A stretch of DNA of 64,000 nt, taken from positions 2,170,001 through 2,234,000 of the forward strand of contig NZ_WSRO01000002.1 in the NCBI RefSeq assembly GCF_009769735.1, given 5' to 3'. Numbering within the stretch: the stretch's first letter is position 1; every line of letters begins with the position of its first letter. Made by a program: the position numbers and the translations under genes. The notes beneath the pieces were generated by a model. It searched no databases, had not been told where the DNA came from, and saw nothing but the letters and a program-made list of their open reading frames with translations. Shown piece by piece: positions 60,053 to 64,000 of this stretch. This DNA is from Streptomyces sp. BA2. Its GTDB lineage: Bacteria > Actinomycetota > Actinomycetes > Streptomycetales > Streptomycetaceae.

Positions 60053-61102
60053 TTACGCAAGTCCAGCGCGCTCCAGCGCCTGCGTACCCGCGCGCAGGGC
60101 CGCGATCCGCTCATCCAGCGTGAAGCCGGCCGGTGCCAGCGTCAGCGTGGTGACCCCGGCGGCCGCGTAGGCCTGCATCCGCTCGGCGATGCGGTCCACG
60201 GAGCCGAGGAGCGTGGTCGAGTCGATCAGCTCGCGCGGCACGGCGGCCGCCGCGCCCTCCTTGTCGCCGGACAGGTACTTGTCCTGGATCTCGGCCGCTT
60301 CCTTCTCGTAGCCCATGCGCTGGGCGAGCTGGTTGTAGAAGTTCTGCTTGCGGCTGCCCATGCCGCCCACGTAGAGGGCGGTGTACGGGCGGAACATGTC
60401 CGCGAGGCCGCTGACGTCGTCGCCCACCGCGAGCGGCACCGTCGGGACGACGTCGAAGCCCTCCATCGTCTTGCCCGCCTTCTCGCGCCCCGCGCGCAGG
60501 TGACGGATCGCGGTCTCCTCCAGGTGCTCGGCCGAGGGGAAGATCAGCAGGGCGCCGTCGGCGATCTCGCCGGTCTGCTCCAGGTTCTTGGGGCCGATCG
60601 CGGCGACGTAGAGCGGGATGTGCTCGCGCTGCGGGTGGACGGTGAGCTTGATGGGCTTGCCCGGTCCGCCCGGCAGCGGGAGCGTCCAGTGCTCGCCCTC
60701 GTAGCTGAGGCGCTCGCGCGTCATCGCCCTGCGGACGATCTCGACGTACTCGCGGGTGCGGGCCAGCGGCTTGTCGAACTTGACGCCGTACCAGCCCTCG
60801 GAGACCTGCGGCCCCGAGACGCCGAGGCCGAGGCGGAAGCGGCCGCCGGAGAGCGAGTCGAGCGTGGCGGCCGTCATGGCGGTCATCGCGGGCTGCCGTG
60901 CCGGGATCTGGAAGATCGCGGACCCGATGTCGATGCGTTCGGTCTGCGCGGCCACCCAGGACAGCACCGTCGCGGCGTCCGAGCCGTAGGCCTCGGCGGC
61001 CCAGCAGACCGCGTAGCCGAGCTTGTCGGCCTCCTTGGCGACGGCGAGGTTGTCCGCGTCCATCCCCGCGCCCCAGTAGCCGAGGTTGATCCCGAGCTGC
61101 AT
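60053..61102 (-). CDS. LLM-class F420-dependent oxidoreductase
   Basis: A 349-residue TIM-barrel enzyme similar to mycobacterial Rv3520c-type F420 proteins. MQLGINLGYWGAGMDADNLA opens the barrel. GRFRLGLGVSGPQVSEGWYG, LPLYVAAIGPKNLEQTGEIADG-like sequence (here IPLYVAAIGPKNLEQTGEIA) and the C-terminal ALERAGLA follow. It probably uses reduced coenzyme F420 rather than FMN, as expected in Streptomyces. The substrate is unknown. It is divergent from the aldo/keto reductase gene across 174 bases. Confidence 0.92.
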   Translation of the reverse strand: MQLGINLGYWGAGMDADNLAVAKEADKLGYAVCWAAEAYGSDAATVLSWVAAQTERIDIGSAIFQIPARQPAMTAMTAATLDSLSGGRFRLGLGVSGPQVSEGWYGVKFDKPLARTREYVEIVRRAMTRERLSYEGEHWTLPLPGGPGKPIKLTVHPQREHIPLYVAAIGPKNLEQTGEIADGALLIFPSAEHLEETAIRHLRAGREKAGKTMEGFDVVPTVPLAVGDDVSGLADMFRPYTALYVGGMGSRKQNFYNQLAQRMGYEKEAAEIQDKYLSGDKEGAAAAVPRELIDSTTLLGSVDRIAERMQAYAAAGVTTLTLAPAGFTLDERIAALRAGTQALERAGLA

Positions 61103-61276
61103 GGCCGAATCCCCTTACTGAGCAGTAACGTCCCTGTGCCGGGGACTGTAGCGCGTGGGCGCGGGGCCCGTCAGCGGTGGGCTCGGGGGTGCCGGGGGGT
61201 TCGCGGGTTTTCCACAGGCACGGGTTTGTCCACAGCCCCTCACGCCGCTGGAGCACGGCCAGTAATCTCAGCGCCC

Positions 61277-62257
61277 ATGGAGCAGAGGCATCTCGGCCGT
61301 ACCGGCCTTCGCGTGTCCCGGATCGGACTCGGCACCCTCACCTGGGGGCACACCCAGGAGAGCGACGCCGCCGATCTGCTGAAGGTGTTCTGGGAAGCCG
61401 GCGGCAACCTCATCGACACGGCTGATGTGTACGGCGACGGGGAGGCGGAGTATCTGCTCGGCCGCCTCATAGAACGGCTCGTGCCGCGCCGCGACCTGGT
61501 CATCGCTACCAAGGCCGGCAGCGTGCCCGACCCCGACCGGCGCTTCGACGGCTCCCGGGGCCACCTCCTCTCCGCGCTCGACGCGTCCCTGGCCCGCCTC
61601 GGCACGGATTACGTGGACCTGTGGCAGCTGCACGCCTTCGACCCCTGCACGCCCCTTGACGAGACGCTCCAGGCCCTGGACATCGCCGTCAGCAGCGGCC
61701 GGGCACGCTATGCGGGCATCTCGAACTTCTCCGGCTGGCAGCTCGCCAAGGCCGCGACGTGGCAGCTCGCCGCCCCGGGGACACGGACCCGCCTGGCCAG
61801 TACGCAGATGGAGTACTCCCTGCTGCAACGCGGCGTCGAGCGGGAGCTGCTGCCCGCCGCGATGGACCTCGGCGTGGGCCTGCTGCCCTCGTCACCGCTC
61901 GGCCGCGGGGTCCTCACCGGGAAGTACCGCCACTCCACCCCGGCCGACTCGCGCGGCGGCTCCGAGCACTTCGCGCCGTTCGTCGCGCCCTATCTCGACG
62001 ACGCCGCGAGCCGCATCGTCGACGCGCTCGCCACGGCTGCGGACGGCCTCGCGGCCACGCCCCTCCAAGTCGCCCTCGCCTGGGTGCGCGACCGTCCCGG
62101 AGTGACCGCGCCGATCGTCGGCGCGCGCAACGCGCAGCAGCTCACGGCCGCATTGTCAGTGGAGACCCTTAGTCTTCCTGACGAGATCTGCCAGGCGCTC
62201 GACGACGTGTCGGCGCCCGTGCACCGCTACCCCGATCAGGACTGGAGCACGCTGTGA
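61277..62257 (+). CDS. Aldo/keto reductase
   Basis: A 326-residue NADPH-dependent AKR from the ATG at 61277. The start MEQRHLGRTGLRVSRIGLGT is typical. Catalytic residues appear in LIDTADVYGDGEAEYLLG (Asp, Tyr), LVIATKAG (Lys) and VDLWQLHAFDP (His). The C-terminal nucleotide site is GARNAQQL. It most resembles the YajO/Tas-type group. The substrate is not fixed. The stop overlaps the next gene as GTGA. Confidence 0.93.
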   Translation: MEQRHLGRTGLRVSRIGLGTLTWGHTQESDAADLLKVFWEAGGNLIDTADVYGDGEAEYLLGRLIERLVPRRDLVIATKAGSVPDPDRRFDGSRGHLLSALDASLARLGTDYVDLWQLHAFDPCTPLDETLQALDIAVSSGRARYAGISNFSGWQLAKAATWQLAAPGTRTRLASTQMEYSLLQRGVERELLPAAMDLGVGLLPSSPLGRGVLTGKYRHSTPADSRGGSEHFAPFVAPYLDDAASRIVDALATAADGLAATPLQVALAWVRDRPGVTAPIVGARNAQQLTAALSVETLSLPDEICQALDDVSAPVHRYPDQDWSTL

Positions 62258-64000
62258 GTACGGAGCCGGAAACCGCTGCCGCGCAGGAAGCGGAGGGGGC
62301 CGCTGCCGCGGAGGCGAACGGGGCGGGCGCCCCGGAGCCCGGGGGCGCGGCCGACACCGCCGGCTCCGACGAGGCGGCCGAGGCGGGCGGCTTTGCCGAG
62401 CCTGAGGGCGCCGCCGAAAGCGACGCCACCGCCGAGAGTGAAGCCGCCGCCGAGAGCAAGGAACTCTCCGAGACCGAGGCAGAGATCGCCGCCCAGCGGG
62501 AGCTCCAGGAGCGGATCGCCGAGCGGAAGGCCGCCAAGCAGGGGCCGGTCGACGCCGGGGCCAAGCTCAGCGGCAAGGCCGCCGATCTGCTGGCCGCCGT
62601 GCGCGCGGTGGAGAGCGGAGAGAAGCCGGTCGCCAGCGCCTTCAGCGAGCCCGAGCCCACGCCCCGCAAGGCCGCGCCGGAGCCCGTGCGGCGGCCTCAG
62701 CCCGTCATGGCGGCCACCTCGGGCCCCGGCGACGAAGCCGTGGAAGCGGTCCGTGCCGTCCTCGCCGACGGAGGAGCGCCCGCCGCCCTCGCCGCGCGGA
62801 CCGCGGCAGTGCTCGGCGAGGGTGCCGATGCCCAACTGCGCGATGACCCCTGGCAGTTGCTGCGGGTCGGCGGCGTGCGCACGGAGCAGGCCGACGGGTT
62901 CGCGCGAGCGCTGCTCGGCGCGGAGTGCGGGCCCGACGACGAGCGCAGGGGGCGCGCGATCACCGCCTGGCTCCTGGAGCAGGCGGCCGTCGCGGGGCAC
63001 ACGGCCCTGGACGCGGCCGCGCTCACCGCGGCGCTCGGTCAGCGCGCCGTGCCCGACCCGGACGCGGCGGTGCAGAGCGCCATCGCGGAGGGCGACATCC
63101 TGGTCTTCCAGGACGCCATCGAGACACCGGGGGCCCCGGCCCCCGTACAGGAAGAGGGCGACGGCGAGGGTGCGGAGACCGAGCAGCCGGTCCGCGTCCT
63201 GGTCGGCCTGGAGCAGTACGCCCTCGCGGAGGAGAGCCTCGCCGACGGCCTCGCCCGGGTGATCAACTCCCTACCCAAGGAGGAGAGTTCGAGCCCACGG
63301 GCCGCCGACTGGGAGTCCGCGGCGGGCGAGGCGTCCGGTTCCACCGCCGAGCTGATCCGCGCGGTGGCCGGTCACGGGCTCGTCCTGCACACCGGCGGCG
63401 AGGCGGCACGCGCCGAGCCCGCCGCGCTGGTGAGGGCCGCCACGGGTCTCGGCCTGCGGGCGTGGGCGGCCACGCACAGCGCCGCCGGGCGCGGTCGCAT
63501 CGCCGGGCTCATCGGTTCGGACGAGACGGGCGCCGCGACCGTGGCGGGGCTGCTCTCCGGGGCCGAAGGCCCAGGGCGGGACAGGGACGGAGCGCTCGCC
63601 CTCGACCTCCTGGTGGTCCTGGACGCGCCGCAACTGGACGTGGAGACCGCCGCGATGCTGGTGGAGTCCCTGCCGGACGGCGCCCGTCTCGTGCTGAGCG
63701 GAGACCCGGGGGTGCTGTGGTCGGCGGGCCCCGGTCGCGTCTTCGCGGATCTCCTCGCGGCACGCTGCTGCCCGCAGGTCGTCTCGCGCGTCCCTGACCC
63801 CGGGCCCATCGGAGAACTGGTCTCCGGCATCGGCATCGGCGAGCTGAACCAGGTCGAGGCGCCGGGCAAGGAAGTCGTGATCGTCCCCGTCCGCGACGCG
63901 GGCGAGGCGGTCCACCGCACGGTGCAGCTCGTGGCGGACTCGGTGCCGCGGGCGATCGGGGTGCCCACGGAGGACACCCAGGTGATCACTCCGGGGCACG
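62254..64000 (+). CDS. RecD-like helix-hairpin-helix protein, degenerate ATPase (partial)
   Basis: The gene begins with a GTG overlapping the aldo/keto reductase stop and runs off the right edge; 582 codons are visible. The first 150 residues are an Ala/Glu-rich disordered region. Then comes a RecD2-like N-terminal region (DDPWQLLRVGGVRTEQADGF), the helix-hairpin-helix part. A RecD-type helicase domain follows. Its Walker A position reads LVLHTGGEAARAEPAALVRA in place of GGPGTGKT, and the Walker B position has LLVVLDAPQLDVETAAML in place of DEAS. SLPDGARLVLSGDPGVLWSAGPGRVFADLL still matches RecD2. It is probably a non-ATPase relative of RecD2. Confidence 0.8.
   Translation, partial: MSTEPETAAAQEAEGAAAAEANGAGAPEPGGAADTAGSDEAAEAGGFAEPEGAAESDATAESEAAAESKELSETEAEIAAQRELQERIAERKAAKQGPVDAGAKLSGKAADLLAAVRAVESGEKPVASAFSEPEPTPRKAAPEPVRRPQPVMAATSGPGDEAVEAVRAVLADGGAPAALAARTAAVLGEGADAQLRDDPWQLLRVGGVRTEQADGFARALLGAECGPDDERRGRAITAWLLEQAAVAGHTALDAAALTAALGQRAVPDPDAAVQSAIAEGDILVFQDAIETPGAPAPVQEEGDGEGAETEQPVRVLVGLEQYALAEESLADGLARVINSLPKEESSSPRAADWESAAGEASGSTAELIRAVAGHGLVLHTGGEAARAEPAALVRAATGLGLRAWAATHSAAGRGRIAGLIGSDETGAATVAGLLSGAEGPGRDRDGALALDLLVVLDAPQLDVETAAMLVESLPDGARLVLSGDPGVLWSAGPGRVFADLLAARCCPQVVSRVPDPGPIGELVSGIGIGELNQVEAPGKEVVIVPVRDAGEAVHRTVQLVADSVPRAIGVPTEDTQVITPGH

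Overview
The window is a high-GC actinobacterial chromosome segment, almost certainly from a Streptomyces. Reasons: GTG, ATG and occasional TTG starts with GGAGG-type ribosome binding sites, a complete Pup-proteasome locus, the gyl glycerol operon, a mycothiol gene (mshC), and a gene order I recall from the core of the Streptomyces chromosome (the SCO1633-SCO1670 region of S. coelicolor; from memory, not searched). I saw no rRNA, tRNA, CRISPR array, IS element or prophage.

0-14.4 kb, minus strand except one regulator: the protein-degradation block. From the left come tatA, a small membrane protein, a zinc-ribbon protein, the WYL regulators pafC and pafB, two FKBP prolyl isomerases, the Pup ligase pafA, an MFS transporter with a divergent LacI regulator, proteasome prcA and prcB, a decayed HNH-endonuclease remnant overlapping prcB, pup (ending GGE), dop and the ATPase arc.

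14.6-29 kb: housekeeping genes. These are a small ferredoxin, a secreted protein, the tRNA m1A58 methyltransferase, an intramembrane protease with CBS domains, a RecB-like nuclease, an orphan NarL-type response regulator, two tandem paralogous peptide-type solute-binding lipoproteins, a HAD phosphatase and B12-dependent methionine synthase metH.

28.3-33.4 kb: the glycerol regulon gylR, gylC (glpF), gylA (glpK), gylB (glpD). A shared GylR-type operator candidate lies in front of both gylR and gylC.

33.5-46.5 kb looks like an accessory sulfur and nucleoside salvage region. It holds a frameshifted LLM flavin oxidoreductase, acireductone dioxygenase (mtnD), an unusual MtnC-MtnB fusion and a convergent mtnA. 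Divergent from mtnA is a tightly coupled operon: a possible Cys-rich leader peptide, a BMP-type nucleoside ABC importer, a nucleoside phosphorylase, an MTA/SAH-deaminase-like amidohydrolase, a sulfite-oxidase-like molybdoenzyme and its flavin reductase. Together these could feed methylthioadenosine, through deamination and phosphorolysis, into MtnA, MtnB, MtnC and MtnD.

46.6-54.2 kb: an FCD-type GntR regulator with a perfect palindromic operator, a PAC2-family protein, a two-gene unit of an intracellular S8 protease and a Gln-rich protein that share a C-terminal module, and a secreted GH31 glycosidase.

54.3-64 kb: the mycothiol ligase mshC with its conserved actinobacterial neighbours (SCO1664-family protein, DUF3090 protein, histidine phosphatase), a CorA transporter, a ferritin-like protein, an F420-dependent LLM oxidoreductase, an aldo/keto reductase, and the start of a RecD-like helix-hairpin-helix protein whose ATPase motifs are degenerate. 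That last gene runs off the right edge.
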